Shown: positions 16,518 to 25,715, counted from the first letter of the stretch. The stretch is 64,000 nt of DNA from Emticicia oligotrophica DSM 17448 (GCF_000263195.1 NC_018748.1:930001-994000); one strand, 5' to 3'. Made by a program: numbers and translations. The notes: generated by a model from the sequence alone, not told the origin.

Positions 16518-18244
16518 ACTTTAATTATAAACAAATGAAAAAAAGTATCATTTACTTATTTTTTCTACTCATAAACCTGAGTTCTTTTGCAAAAATTAGA
16601 GTCTATTTACCTACATTAGATTCGCTTTCAGTTGCTAAAGGTCAAGTGTTATTTACTCAAAACTGCACCAGTTGCCATCAAATCAAGACTGATGGCATTG
16701 GTCCAAAACTATCGGGTATCACTAGCATTACTTCACCTGCTTGGGTAAAAAAAATCATCAAAAACTCGCAAGATATGATTGCTGCGGGAGACGAACGGGC
16801 AACTACTCTCTATTTGAAGTATAAAAAAGCTATCATGCCTTCGTTTAGTCATTTGCAAGAGAACGAAATTGATGCAATTGTAGAATATTTAGCCACCACA
16901 AAACCAATCAAAAGTAATTTAAAGAAAGATTATGGTGAGGGTCTAAAAAATCCAATTCCAGAACCAATCCAAATATCGAATCTTGTTATTGATGTAAAAC
17001 AATTTACGCAATTCCCAGCATCGAGTGAAGAAAGGAAATATCCTCTTACACGTATTACAAAACTTGCTCCACATCCAAATACAGGCCAGCTTTTTGTGAA
17101 TGATTTACGAGGGAAATTATATAAAATGGAAGGTAATACTCCCGTAGTTTATATGGATTTTACTCAATTAATGCCTAATTTCATTCATCAACCAGGTTTA
17201 GCATCGGGTTTAGGAAGTTTTGCGTTTCATCCTGATTTTCTAAAGAATGGACTACTTTACACAACACATAGCGAAAAAACAGGCTCAGCGAAAGCTGATT
17301 TCGGCTACAATGATTCAATAAAAGTTGCCTTACAATGGGTGCTTACCGAATGGAAAATTGATAATCCATCGTCAGGGGTTTTCTCAGGAAAACCTCGTGA
17401 AATGATGCGAGTAAATGTGGTCTCGGTTATTCATGGTGTACAAGAAATTGCATTTAATCCTTATGCTCATAAAGGCGATGCTGATTACGGCCTCTTATAC
17501 ATAGGCATTGGTGATGGCGGGGCAGCCGAAAATGGTTACTCATTCCTAACAAATAAAGAAGAAGGTATTTGGGGGAAAATCTTACGAATTGACCCACAAG
17601 GTAGAAATAGTACAAATCGTAAGTATGGTATTCCTATCAATAACCCTTATGTAAAATCAGCTAATAAAAGAGCTTTAAGGGAAATTTATGCTAGTGGTTT
17701 CCGCAACCCACATCGCATTATGTGGATGAGTTCGGGAGATATGTTTGCAGTAAATATTGGCCATGCCAATATCGAATCTTTATACAAAATTGAAGCAGGG
17801 AATAATTACGGTTGGCCAATTCGAGAAGGGAAATTTGTCATTCATACCGACGGCGATATGAATCAAGTTTACCCATTACCGAGTAATGATAAGGCATTTA
17901 ATATAACGTATCCAGTAGCTACATTCGACCACGATGAGGCAAAAGCCATTACAGGAGGATACGAATATACAGGTAGTTTAATTCCAGGATTAAAGGGCAA
18001 ATATTTATTCGGTGATATTCCAACAGGACGATTATTTTACATAAATGTAGCTGACCTAAAGCAAGGGCAGACAGCCAATATAAAAGAGTGGAAACTCACA
18101 TTAGATGGTAAGCCCGAAACGCTTAGAAATCTCTGTGGAAGCGATAGAATTGACCTACATTTTGGCATTGATGCCCAAGGAGAAATGTACATCATGACCA
18201 AAGCTGACGGAAAAGTTTACCAAATTATTGGAGCAAAACAGTAG
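16514..18244 (+). CDS. Cytochrome c - PQQ-dependent sugar dehydrogenase fusion
   Basis: 576 residues. A signal peptide (MKKSIIYLFFLLINLSSFA) precedes a small class I cytochrome c domain (~38-130) with haem motif CTSCH at 51-55 and likely axial Met108 in IMPSF. The rest (~150-576) is a six-bladed propeller of the soluble glucose/sorbosone dehydrogenase family (GLASGLGSFAFHPDF, YIGIGDGGAAENG, SGFRNPHRI, YGWPIREG, GGYEYTG, GKYLFGDI). It should oxidise an aldose in the periplasm and hand electrons to its own haem. The ATG at 16514 overlaps the SDR stop; the ATG at 16535 gives a cleaner signal peptide, and either may be used. Confidence 0.9.
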   Translation: MNFNYKQMKKSIIYLFFLLINLSSFAKIRVYLPTLDSLSVAKGQVLFTQNCTSCHQIKTDGIGPKLSGITSITSPAWVKKIIKNSQDMIAAGDERATTLYLKYKKAIMPSFSHLQENEIDAIVEYLATTKPIKSNLKKDYGEGLKNPIPEPIQISNLVIDVKQFTQFPASSEERKYPLTRITKLAPHPNTGQLFVNDLRGKLYKMEGNTPVVYMDFTQLMPNFIHQPGLASGLGSFAFHPDFLKNGLLYTTHSEKTGSAKADFGYNDSIKVALQWVLTEWKIDNPSSGVFSGKPREMMRVNVVSVIHGVQEIAFNPYAHKGDADYGLLYIGIGDGGAAENGYSFLTNKEEGIWGKILRIDPQGRNSTNRKYGIPINNPYVKSANKRALREIYASGFRNPHRIMWMSSGDMFAVNIGHANIESLYKIEAGNNYGWPIREGKFVIHTDGDMNQVYPLPSNDKAFNITYPVATFDHDEAKAITGGYEYTGSLIPGLKGKYLFGDIPTGRLFYINVADLKQGQTANIKEWKLTLDGKPETLRNLCGSDRIDLHFGIDAQGEMYIMTKADGKVYQIIGAKQ

Positions 18245-18374
18245 CACAAGTATACATATTGTGCGTCAGTAAATTGGTCGTTTGAAATTTTTTATGTTTT
18301 GTCAATTTCATACGAACAAGTGCTAAAATTGTTCCACATTAATCTTTATTCAACCTTAAACAATTCAGCAAACA

Positions 18375-19673
18375 ATGAAAAAATTTACCCGCCGAGAAAT
18401 GCTCAAGGCAACAGTTCCAAGTTCGCTCGCCGTCATGGCTATTCCAACCATTATTCCTGCCACTGCATTTGGGGCAAATGACCGCCTTAGGGTTGCTGTT
18501 ATTGGTATTAATGGCCGTGGGAAAGACCATATTTCGGGCTTTATGAACCAAAATAATGTAGAGGTGGCTACACTCTGTGATGTTGATAATGTAGTACTAA
18601 AAGATGGAGCTAAGGCTTTTGAACAAAAATATGGTAAAAAAGTAAACACAGAAGAAGACCTCCGAAGGGTTTATGAAGATAAGAGCATTGATGCTGTGAG
18701 CATTGCTACCCCTAATCACTGGCACGCTTTGGCAGCCATTTGGGCATGTCAGGCTGGAAAAGATGTGTATGTAGAAAAACCTGCATGTCATAATCTTTAT
18801 GAAGGGAAAAAGTTAGTCGAAGCAGCTAATAAATACAATAAAATCGTTCAGCATGGTGTACAGCTTCGTAGTTCAGTGGCTATGCAAGAAGCCATCAAAC
18901 ATTTGAGAGACGGGCTTATCGGGAAAGTCTATATGGCTCGTGGAACTGTATATAAGTGGAGACCTGACATCGGTGACCAAGGTAAATCGCCTGTTCCTGC
19001 TGGACTAAACTGGGATTTGTGGCAGGGACCTGCACAAACACGTGATTTCAGCAAAAACTACGTACATTATAACTGGCACTGGTTTTGGGATTATGGCAAT
19101 GGAGACATTGGCAATCAGGGCGTCCATGAAACTGACCTTTGTATGTGGGGACTAGACGTAGGCTTACCAGAAGAAATTACTTCTGCAGGAGGTAAATATC
19201 TTTGGAATGACTGCAAAGAAACTCCAGAAGTGCTTACTTCAACCTACAATTATCCTAAGCAAGGGAAAGTCATTCAATTTGAAGTTCGTCCGTGGATGAC
19301 CAATAAAGAAGATGGTATTGAAGTTGGCAATATTTTTTACGGAGATAAAGGCTACATGGTTATTAATGGCTATAACGATTATAAAACATTTTTGGGTAAA
19401 GACAGAACTCCCGGCCCAGCACGTAAAGAAGGTGGCGACCACTATAAAAACTTTGTGGATGCTGTACGTGCTCGTGATAAAAAACTTCTTAATGGACCAA
19501 TCGAAACAGGTTATTTGGCGGCCAGTTTAGCTCATTTAGGCAATATTTCTTATCGTTTAGGAAGAAGCCTGAAATTTGATCCAACCAAAGAAACCTTTAT
19601 CAATGATAAAGAAGCCAACGCTATGCTTACACGTAAGTACAGAGCACCTTACGTTGTTCCTGATAAGGTTTGA
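18375..19673 (+). CDS. Tat-exported Gfo/Idh/MocA-family oxidoreductase
   Basis: 432 residues. Twin-arginine signal TRREMLKATVPSS followed by a hydrophobic stretch and an Ala-rich cleavage region. The Rossmann domain starts LRVAVIGINGRGKDH (~38-52) and continues with ATPNHWHALAAI and the family's EKPACHN loop (~128-134). The C-terminal alpha/beta domain has the DYGNGDIGNQGVHETDLCMW signature. Such exported enzymes carry tightly bound NAD(H) and oxidise or epimerise sugars. It lies 130 nt after the PQQ fusion gene on the same strand and probably belongs to the same sugar-oxidation set. A long palindromic terminator follows. Confidence 0.9.
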   Translation: MKKFTRREMLKATVPSSLAVMAIPTIIPATAFGANDRLRVAVIGINGRGKDHISGFMNQNNVEVATLCDVDNVVLKDGAKAFEQKYGKKVNTEEDLRRVYEDKSIDAVSIATPNHWHALAAIWACQAGKDVYVEKPACHNLYEGKKLVEAANKYNKIVQHGVQLRSSVAMQEAIKHLRDGLIGKVYMARGTVYKWRPDIGDQGKSPVPAGLNWDLWQGPAQTRDFSKNYVHYNWHWFWDYGNGDIGNQGVHETDLCMWGLDVGLPEEITSAGGKYLWNDCKETPEVLTSTYNYPKQGKVIQFEVRPWMTNKEDGIEVGNIFYGDKGYMVINGYNDYKTFLGKDRTPGPARKEGGDHYKNFVDAVRARDKKLLNGPIETGYLAASLAHLGNISYRLGRSLKFDPTKETFINDKEANAMLTRKYRAPYVVPDKV

Positions 19674-19680
19674 TGATAAA

Positions 19681-19737
19681 AATAGCCTTCATAAAAAAGT
19701 CCTACAAAATTTTGTAGGACTTTTTATGAAGGCTATT
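19681..19737. terminator. Long near-perfect palindrome, bidirectional terminator
   Basis: Left arm 19681-19709 and right arm 19710-19737 match over 28 bp with a single extra A, leaving essentially no spacer beyond AAAATTTT. The inner part (GTCCTAC/GTAGGAC flanked by A and T runs) is a classical two-way terminator between the Gfo/Idh gene and the convergent hemE. Confidence 0.85.
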
Positions 19738-19770
19738 ACACTACCGACAAGTTGAAAACTTACCCTACAA

Positions 19771-20796
19771 CTATGCAGAATAACTCTTCACAGTTTCAAT
19801 AAAACATTTCACTTTCATTGGGTCTGTATCAGGGTAAACGCCGTGCCCAAGGTTAGCAATATATTTTTGTGTACCGAAAGCTTTCAGCATTTTCTTAGTT
19901 TCTTTCTCAATCTCCTTAAAAGAACCATATAAAACACATGGGTCGAGATTACCCTGTAAAGTTTTATTAGGAATCATTCGGCGAGATTCTTTAATATCCA
20001 TATTCCAGTCAAGACCCACCACATCACAATTTAGTTTTGCCATATCTTTGCGGGCAAAAAAAGCTCCTTTGGCAAAAACGGTCACTGGAACTTCATCAAT
20101 CGCATCACAGATTTGTGCAATGTATGGTAAAGAAAATTTACGATATTGGTCTGGCGATAAAATACCTGCCCACGAATCAAAAATTTGCACTAAATCTGCT
20201 CCGTGTTTAGCTTGTGCTTTCAAATAAGCAATTGTACTATCCGTAATTTTCTGTAAAAGCGTATGTGCAAGTTTTGGTTCTGAATAAAGCATTTTCTTGG
20301 CGGTTGAGAAAGTTTTTGAACCTTTACCTTCAACCATATAGCAGAAAATAGTAAATGGTGCACCCGCAAATCCTAAAAGTGGCACACGTCCATTCAACTC
20401 CTTCTTCACAATATCAATCGCATCTAAAACATAAGCCAAATCTTCCTCTGGCTCACTGATTTTTAGTGCTTCTACATCTTTTTTATTCTTAATTACCTTT
20501 GGAAAAATTGGCCCTTTTGCTTCGACCATTTCATAAGGCAAACCCATAGCTTCTGGTACAACTAAAATATCTGAAAATATAATAGCAGCATCTACTCCTA
20601 AAATATCAACGGGTTGAATTGTTACCTCGGCTGCCAATTCAGGTGTAGTAGCTAATTTAATGAAACTCCCAGCCTTTTCTCTTACAGCTCGGTACTCTGA
20701 TAATATACGCCCCGCTTGACGCATCATCCAAACAGGAACTCTTTCAACGTGCTCACCCTTGGCCGCACGTAATAACAAATCATTTTGTAATTTCAT
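19771..20796 (-). CDS. hemE: Uroporphyrinogen decarboxylase
   Basis: 341 residues, full length. The N-terminal signature [15 protein letters not shown], the [14 protein letters not shown] segment with the essential aspartate, [16 protein letters not shown] and the C-terminal [12 protein letters not shown] are diagnostic. It removes four carboxyl groups from uroporphyrinogen III to make coproporphyrinogen III in the cytoplasm. It is monocistronic between two terminators. A -7-like box ends only 4 nt before the ATG, which suggests a leaderless mRNA. Confidence 0.97.
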   Translation of the reverse strand: MKLQNDLLLRAAKGEHVERVPVWMMRQAGRILSEYRAVREKAGSFIKLATTPELAAEVTIQPVDILGVDAAIIFSDILVVPEAMGLPYEMVEAKGPIFPKVIKNKKDVEALKISEPEEDLAYVLDAIDIVKKELNGRVPLLGFAGAPFTIFCYMVEGKGSKTFSTAKKMLYSEPKLAHTLLQKITDSTIAYLKAQAKHGADLVQIFDSWAGILSPDQYRKFSLPYIAQICDAIDEVPVTVFAKGAFFARKDMAKLNCDVVGLDWNMDIKESRRMIPNKTLQGNLDPCVLYGSFKEIEKETKKMLKAFGTQKYIANLGHGVYPDTDPMKVKCFIETVKSYSA

Positions 20797-20800
20797 ACCA

Positions 20801-20827
20801 CAAAGATACAGTTCTGCCGATTCTCAA
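20801..20827 (-). promoter_or_regulatory. Putative hemE promoter giving a leaderless transcript
   Basis: Minus strand TTG (20827-20825), 16-nt spacer, TATCTTTG (20808-20801), then TGGT and the ATG. The spacer is one nt short of the usual range. Transcription would start at or next to the A of the ATG. Confidence 0.45.
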
Positions 20828-20883
20828 TCATTATTTAATTACGTATTTTTCTTAGGAAAAGTTTTATATATCTTACTCACCAA

Positions 20884-20913
20884 TAAAAAAAGGCTACCTT
20901 TACAGGCAGCCTT
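20884..20913 (-). terminator. Intrinsic terminator of the DUF937-OmpA gene
   Basis: Minus strand AAGGCTGCC, loop TGTAAA, GGTAGCCTT and a run of T. Nine-bp stem. Confidence 0.85.
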
Positions 20914-20950
20914 CTAGAGGTTTTTAGTTGTTATTTTGGAGTAATTGATG

Positions 20951-22153
20951 CTATTTTTTTGTTACTCTCACTGCAATTCGGCGGTTCTGTGCCCTACCTT
21001 CTTCGGTATCATTTGCAGCGACTGGATATTTTGAGCCATAGCCTTCTGCCACTACACGGTTCGAATCAATCCCTTGCTCAACTAATGCCTTTACAACATT
21101 AAAAGCACGGTCAGCCGAAAGTTTTTGATTTAATTCTTCCTTACCAACATTATCAGTGTAGCCCCCAATTTTTAATTCCACATTAGGGAAAGCTTTTAAA
21201 ATTTCGGCAATGTTTGTTACTTCCTGCATTGAAGTTGAATCAATCAAAGCACTACCAGTTTCAAATCTAAGTGCTCTAAAATTAAACCATGTGGTTTTAT
21301 CGACAAGCTTCGATTGGTCTTCTATAAAGTTTATTAATTCATTCTCAATACTTTGTTCACCAAAGTTCAACATAACTCCAGTTGAAAGCGTTTTTTTGAT
21401 TGAGCTTACTACATCAATTTGAGTAGAATCATTGCTTTCAATTATAAGTTTAGAAGAAATCTGTATATTTTCTTGATTCCTACAAGATTTCCAATAATAC
21501 AATGCACCTAAAAGTATCCCTCCCAACAAAAGCCAAGGTAGCCATGTAGTAAGTTTAGAATTATTATTTTCAAAGCTGACATTCGAAGATAAACGCTTTT
21601 TACCCTTGAAATCGTCTAATTTATCAAGATTGATAAGCTTATCAATGCCCGCTGGTAAAGCCGTTAAAACAGATTCCTTCTGACTCGCCATTAGACTTCC
21701 CAAATCCGATGATGTAATTCCTTGTTGAATTACATGTTTACCGATAACATTCACCAAAATAGGAGTTACTAGCCCCAATAAAGTCGATGCTGAAGTCTTT
21801 GTAATGCCACTTGATTTTGAAATTACATTGAAAATATCACCTAATCCTTCTCCAAAAAGACTTCCTAAAAGTCCATTTCCTATCGAAGCCAAAGTAATTG
21901 TTGAGTAAATCTCACTTAACACAATATTGAGATTATTGATTAAAGTGCCATCATAGCCGCCCGTTCTAATAATACTTAGTAAATCCGTTAAACCTTGCGT
22001 TGTTGATGCTTTTTGCATAACTCCCCCTAAAACTGTTGGTAGAGCAGTATCGATGGCTAAACTCGTATTTCTATCTGATTCATCAAGAAAAGTGCTAATT
22101 TTTGAAATAATATTTGGCGTGAATTGTTCTTTTATCAAGCTTAGTAATTCCAT
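20951..22153 (-). CDS. DUF937 - transmembrane - OmpA fusion protein
   Basis: 400 residues. The N-terminal ~190 residues resemble the YidB-like DUF937 family (VLGGVMQKASTTQG, GNGLLGSLFGEGLGDIF, VTPILVNVIGKHV), here without an export signal. A single transmembrane helix follows at ~206-222 (LPWLLLGGILLGALYYW), then a linker and a C-terminal OmpA peptidoglycan-binding domain (~300-400: FETGSALIDSTSM, IGGYTDNVGKEELNQKLSADRA, VVAEGYGSKYPVA, GRAQNRRIAVRV). It likely ties an unknown inner-face or cytoplasmic DUF937 module to the cell wall. Monocistronic; function unknown. Confidence 0.85.
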   Translation of the reverse strand: MELLSLIKEQFTPNIISKISTFLDESDRNTSLAIDTALPTVLGGVMQKASTTQGLTDLLSIIRTGGYDGTLINNLNIVLSEIYSTITLASIGNGLLGSLFGEGLGDIFNVISKSSGITKTSASTLLGLVTPILVNVIGKHVIQQGITSSDLGSLMASQKESVLTALPAGIDKLINLDKLDDFKGKKRLSSNVSFENNNSKLTTWLPWLLLGGILLGALYYWKSCRNQENIQISSKLIIESNDSTQIDVVSSIKKTLSTGVMLNFGEQSIENELINFIEDQSKLVDKTTWFNFRALRFETGSALIDSTSMQEVTNIAEILKAFPNVELKIGGYTDNVGKEELNQKLSADRAFNVVKALVEQGIDSNRVVAEGYGSKYPVAANDTEEGRAQNRRIAVRVTKK

Positions 22154-22233
22154 TTTAATTTTTACTTTTTGGGTACAAACTTTGGACTACATTCTTTTGA
22201 AAAGTAACAGCTTGATAAAAAATAATTATTAGA

Positions 22234-22262
22234 CAAAAAAAAAGCCCCAAATAGGAGCCTTC
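22234..22262 (-). terminator. Intrinsic terminator of rocD
   Basis: Minus strand AAGGCTCC, loop TATTT, GGGGCTTT with a long T tract (nine T). Confidence 0.8.
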
Positions 22263-22277
22263 TTATTGAAAAATATC

Positions 22278-23516
22278 TTAATCGAAACTTCGAATCACAT
22301 CTGAAATTATTTCGATACAATCCCACATCTGCGATTCAATCATTACTAAAGGGGGAGCTAAACGAATCTTATTACCATGTGTAGGTTTCGCCAACAAACC
22401 ATTCTCTTTAAATTTCATACAAATATCCCAAGCCAAATCTGAATCTTCGCTCGAATCTACCACAATCGCATTCAATAAACCTCTACCTCTAACCTGTGTT
22501 ACGATACTTGTTTCTTCTACCAAAGTTTGCATTTCTGCACGGAATATTTTGCCTAAATAATCGGCATTTTCGGCTAAGTTTTCATCTTTTACTACTTGTA
22601 ATGCTTCCATTGCCACGGCACAAGCCAATGGATTTCCGCCATAAGTAGAGCCATGTTCACCCGGCTTGATTGTGAGCATAACTTCATCATCAGCCAAAAC
22701 CGCCGAAACAGGTAAAACGCCACCAGAAAGAGCCTTTCCTAAAATCAGAATATCCGGTTTGATACCGACATAATCAACGGCTAAAATTCTACCTGTACGA
22801 GCAATTCCTGTTTGAATTTCATCGGCAATAAACAATACATTACTAGCTTTACAAAGTTTGTAGGCTTCTTTTAGGTAATTATCATCGGGTACAACAACAC
22901 CTGCTTCTCCTTGAATTGGCTCTAAAATTAAACCCGCAACATAAGGGTCATTCATGAGTGCTTCTTCTAATGCTTCGATGTTATTATACTCCACCGACTC
23001 AAAACCGGGCATATAAGGGCCAAATTCATTGCGTGCGGTAGGGTCGCTCGAAGCGGAAATAACAGAAAGTGTACGACCATGAAAATTTCCCCCCGCAAAA
23101 ATAATTTTGGCTTTATTTTCTGGAATACCTTTAATTTTATATGCCCATTTACGGCAAAGTTTCAAAGCTGTTTCTACCGCTTCCACGCCCGTATTCATCG
23201 GCAAAACACGGTCATAACCAAAATAATTGGTAATATATTCTTCATAACGCCCAAGCATCGAGCTATAAAATGCACGAGAAGTGAGCGTAAGTTTCTGCGA
23301 TTGTTCAACCAAAGCATTGATAATTCGAGGATGACAATGACCTTGATTTACTGCTGAGTAGGCCGATAAAAAATCATAATATCGCTTACCTTCTACATCC
23401 CACACATATACACCTTGTCCACGGTCGAGTACTGCCGAAATCGGATGGTAATTATGGGCTCCGTAGCGTTCTTCTAATTCAATTAGTTGTTCGCTGAGTG
23501 AAATATCTGTCAGCAT
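22278..23516 (-). CDS. rocD: Ornithine aminotransferase
   Basis: 412 residues, class III PLP transaminase. The N-terminus [20 protein letters not shown] and [17 protein letters not shown] are characteristic of ornithine-oxo-acid transaminase. PLP-binding lysine K261 is in [10 protein letters not shown], and [11 protein letters not shown] supplies the cofactor aspartate. It converts ornithine plus 2-oxoglutarate to glutamate semialdehyde and glutamate, linking arginine catabolism to proline and glutamate. A divergent Lrp/AsnC-type gene 142 nt away is the probable regulator; the shared region is very AT-rich. No other arginine-degradation genes are in view. Confidence 0.93.
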   Translation of the reverse strand: MLTDISLSEQLIELEERYGAHNYHPISAVLDRGQGVYVWDVEGKRYYDFLSAYSAVNQGHCHPRIINALVEQSQKLTLTSRAFYSSMLGRYEEYITNYFGYDRVLPMNTGVEAVETALKLCRKWAYKIKGIPENKAKIIFAGGNFHGRTLSVISASSDPTARNEFGPYMPGFESVEYNNIEALEEALMNDPYVAGLILEPIQGEAGVVVPDDNYLKEAYKLCKASNVLFIADEIQTGIARTGRILAVDYVGIKPDILILGKALSGGVLPVSAVLADDEVMLTIKPGEHGSTYGGNPLACAVAMEALQVVKDENLAENADYLGKIFRAEMQTLVEETSIVTQVRGRGLLNAIVVDSSEDSDLAWDICMKFKENGLLAKPTHGNKIRLAPPLVMIESQMWDCIEIISDVIRSFD

Positions 23517-23559
23517 AATTTTCTTGGTTTAGTTCGAAATAATATACAAATATGTTATT

Positions 23560-23594
23560 TTGACTTATAAAATTTTTAAATTAAGTTATATTTG
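23560..23594 (+). promoter_or_regulatory. Possible promoter of the Lrp/AsnC gene
   Basis: TTG (23560-23562) and TATATTTG (23587-23594) separated by 24 nt, one longer than the usual limit. It lies in the AT-rich divergent region shared with rocD, where an Lrp-type protein could bind both directions. Confidence 0.35.
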
Positions 23595-23658
23595 CTTTAA
23601 TATTTCATATTAAAATAATAAATACATATTTTTAATAAATATTTATAAATTTTGACTT

Positions 23659-24126
23659 ATGACAACTGAAAGTTTACTTGATGAATTTGACAAGAAAATT
23701 CTTATTCAGCTTGAAAAAGATGGTAGAAAACCCTATTCTGAGATTGCTAAAAACTTAGGAATTTCAAATACGATGGTTCATCAACGAGTGACTCGGATGA
23801 AAAAAATAGGTATTTTGAAGGGTGCGGGAATCATTCTTGATGAACGAAAACTAGGGTATGAATGGAGTGCTTTTACTGGCCTTGTCCTAAAAGAAGATTC
23901 TGATTCAAAAGCGATTATTGAGGAATTAAAGAAAATTCCTGAAGTAACTGAATGTTATTATATTACTGGACAATACACACTTTACATCAGAATTGTAGCC
24001 AAGTCAAACGAACACATGAGAAGTGTTCTTTATGATAAAATTGACCATATAACAGGTATTTTGAAAACCGAATCAATGATTGATTTTGGAGCGGCATTCA
24101 AAAGAAACGTAAGTGTAGAACTTTAA
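23659..24126 (+). CDS. Lrp/AsnC-family transcriptional regulator
   Basis: 155 residues. An N-terminal helix-turn-helix (~8-60: LDEFDKKILIQLEKDGRKPY, then IAKNLGISNTMVHQRVTRMK) and a C-terminal RAM/AsnC ligand-binding domain (~70-150: YEWSAFTGLVLKE, VTECYYITGQYTLYIRIVA). Regulators of this kind sense amino acids and form octamers that wrap DNA. Its divergent placement next to rocD suggests that it controls ornithine/arginine catabolism in response to an amino acid (inference). Monocistronic. Confidence 0.92.
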   Translation: MTTESLLDEFDKKILIQLEKDGRKPYSEIAKNLGISNTMVHQRVTRMKKIGILKGAGIILDERKLGYEWSAFTGLVLKEDSDSKAIIEELKKIPEVTECYYITGQYTLYIRIVAKSNEHMRSVLYDKIDHITGILKTESMIDFGAAFKRNVSVEL

Positions 24127-24216
24127 AAATAGAGAATTAGCAAGTTATAGTAGATAAGGATACAATATTTTGATTACATCCAAATATTATTCGCCTTAGT
24201 CTATCAAAACAGTGGG

Positions 24217-24247
24217 TTGCAGGATTCAATACCAAATATTATTTTTG
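24217..24247 (+). promoter_or_regulatory. Promoter of the cysteine desulfurase gene
   Basis: TTG (24217-24219), 20-nt spacer, TATTTTTG (24240-24247): full match to the phylum consensus. Predicted start near 24253, leader about 35 nt. Confidence 0.6.
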
Positions 24248-24287
24248 TAAAAAAAGAACTTTTCGCTCAATAAACTAAGCCTTATCA

Positions 24288-25436
24288 ATGCCAAAAATTT
24301 ATTTAGATAATGCCGCTACTACTCGTCTTGATGAAGAAGTTTTACAGGCAATGCTACCTCTCATGACCGATAACTTCGGTAATCCTTCTTCTATTCACTC
24401 ACACGGCCGCCAAGTACGCTCGGCAATCGAAAAGGCACGCAAAACAGTAGCGGGTTTAATCAATGCTTCACCTTCAGAAATTTTCTTTACTTCTGGCGGA
24501 ACCGAGGCCGATAATACTGCTATTACTTGTAGCATTGATACTTTTGGGCTTACGCATGCCATTACTTCGCCAACAGAGCATCATGCAGTTCTGCATACAC
24601 TTGAATATTTGGCACAAAAAGGCATAATCGAGTTAAGTTTTGTAAAACTCGATGAGAAAGGAAACGTAAGTTTAGAGCATTTGGAAGAACTTTTAAGCAC
24701 TAAGCCTCGAACGTTGGTATCGTTGATGCACGGCAATAATGAAATCGGTAATTTGATTGATTTAGAGAAAGTAGGAGAAATTTGTAAAAAATACGATGCT
24801 ATTTTTCATACCGATACCGTGCAAACAATGGGCCACTTCAAACATGATGTACAGGCACTAAAAGTAGATTTCTTAGTAGGTTCTGCACATAAATTTCATG
24901 GTCCGAAAGGAGTTGGCTTTTTATACATCAATGCCGATAGTAAAATTCATCCTTTCATTCATGGTGGTTCACAGGAGCGTAATATGCGTGGAGGCACAGA
25001 AAATGTATATGGAATTGTAGGTTTGGCCAAAGCTCTCGAAATTGCATATAAAGACATGGCTGAGCACGAAAAGCATATCAAGGGTTTAAAGCAAAGAATG
25101 ATTGATAAATTGAAGGCTTCTATTCCTGATGTGCAGTTCAATGGTGATTCTGCGAATGTAGAAGGAAGTCTTTATACTGTACTAAATGTGAGCCTTCCAC
25201 CGAGCAGTGATAATGATATGCTATTGTTTAACCTTGATATAGCTCAAATTTCTTGTTCGGGTGGTAGTGCCTGCACAAGTGGTTCAGATGTAGGTTCGCA
25301 CGTTTTAGGAGCATTAAATGTCAATCCAGAGAGAGGAAATGTGCGTTTTTCCTTCGGGAAATATAATACTACAGAAGAAATAGACAAAGTTGTAGAAGTT
25401 TTGGATGGACTATACGCTTCTACACCGCAAGTATAA
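24288..25436 (+). CDS. Cysteine desulfurase (IscS/NifS family)
   Basis: 382 residues, fold-type I PLP enzyme. PLP lysine K202 in SAHKFHGPKG, cofactor motif HTDTVQ, and the loop with catalytic C329 in CSGGSACTSG. The class I loop length points to IscS/NifS rather than SufS. It removes sulfur from cysteine as an enzyme persulfide for Fe-S clusters and thio-modified tRNA. Usual partners (iscU, suf genes) are not adjacent: it stands alone with its own promoter and a convergent neighbour. Name iscS or nifS not assigned because the partner scaffold is not visible. Confidence 0.92.
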   Translation: MPKIYLDNAATTRLDEEVLQAMLPLMTDNFGNPSSIHSHGRQVRSAIEKARKTVAGLINASPSEIFFTSGGTEADNTAITCSIDTFGLTHAITSPTEHHAVLHTLEYLAQKGIIELSFVKLDEKGNVSLEHLEELLSTKPRTLVSLMHGNNEIGNLIDLEKVGEICKKYDAIFHTDTVQTMGHFKHDVQALKVDFLVGSAHKFHGPKGVGFLYINADSKIHPFIHGGSQERNMRGGTENVYGIVGLAKALEIAYKDMAEHEKHIKGLKQRMIDKLKASIPDVQFNGDSANVEGSLYTVLNVSLPPSSDNDMLLFNLDIAQISCSGGSACTSGSDVGSHVLGALNVNPERGNVRFSFGKYNTTEEIDKVVEVLDGLYASTPQV

Positions 25437-25544
25437 TTCTTTGCTCATTTATTCTTTTAGTTAGAATTAGGTTAAACATATTTAATTTTATGGTTAAAAC
25501 ATGCCCCTTTAGGAGCTAACTATTGGAAACCAACGCTAGAAATA

Positions 25545-25615
25545 AAGTTCAAATAGTATGCCGTAGGTACACCACTGCCTTTGCCTGTTGCGTACTTACG
25601 GCACGCAAATACCGA
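25545..25615. repeat. GC-richer imperfect inverted repeat in intergenic DNA
   Basis: GCCGTAGGTAC (25560-25570) and GTACTTACGGC (25592-25602) pair with one mismatch around 21 nt. The core is clearly richer in G and C than the flanks. The 279-nt gap between the cysteine desulfurase and DUF5662 genes otherwise shows no gene: the 75-residue frame across it has no family resemblance and overlaps the DUF5662 gene. This may be a dispersed repeat unit or structured RNA. Confidence 0.4.
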
Positions 25616-25715
25616 TATTTATTCATTTTATTGATTTACCCCAATCACAAGATATTTAATGCGTTTAACCCAGGTAAGAATGAGAATCTAACCAAAAGAA
25701 AAAGTTGTTTAGATA

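Noticed and set aside
23645-23653. TAAATTTTG as a leaderless promoter of the Lrp/AsnC gene
   Set aside because: The box has one base too many between TA and TTTG; the TATATTTG further upstream is the better match.
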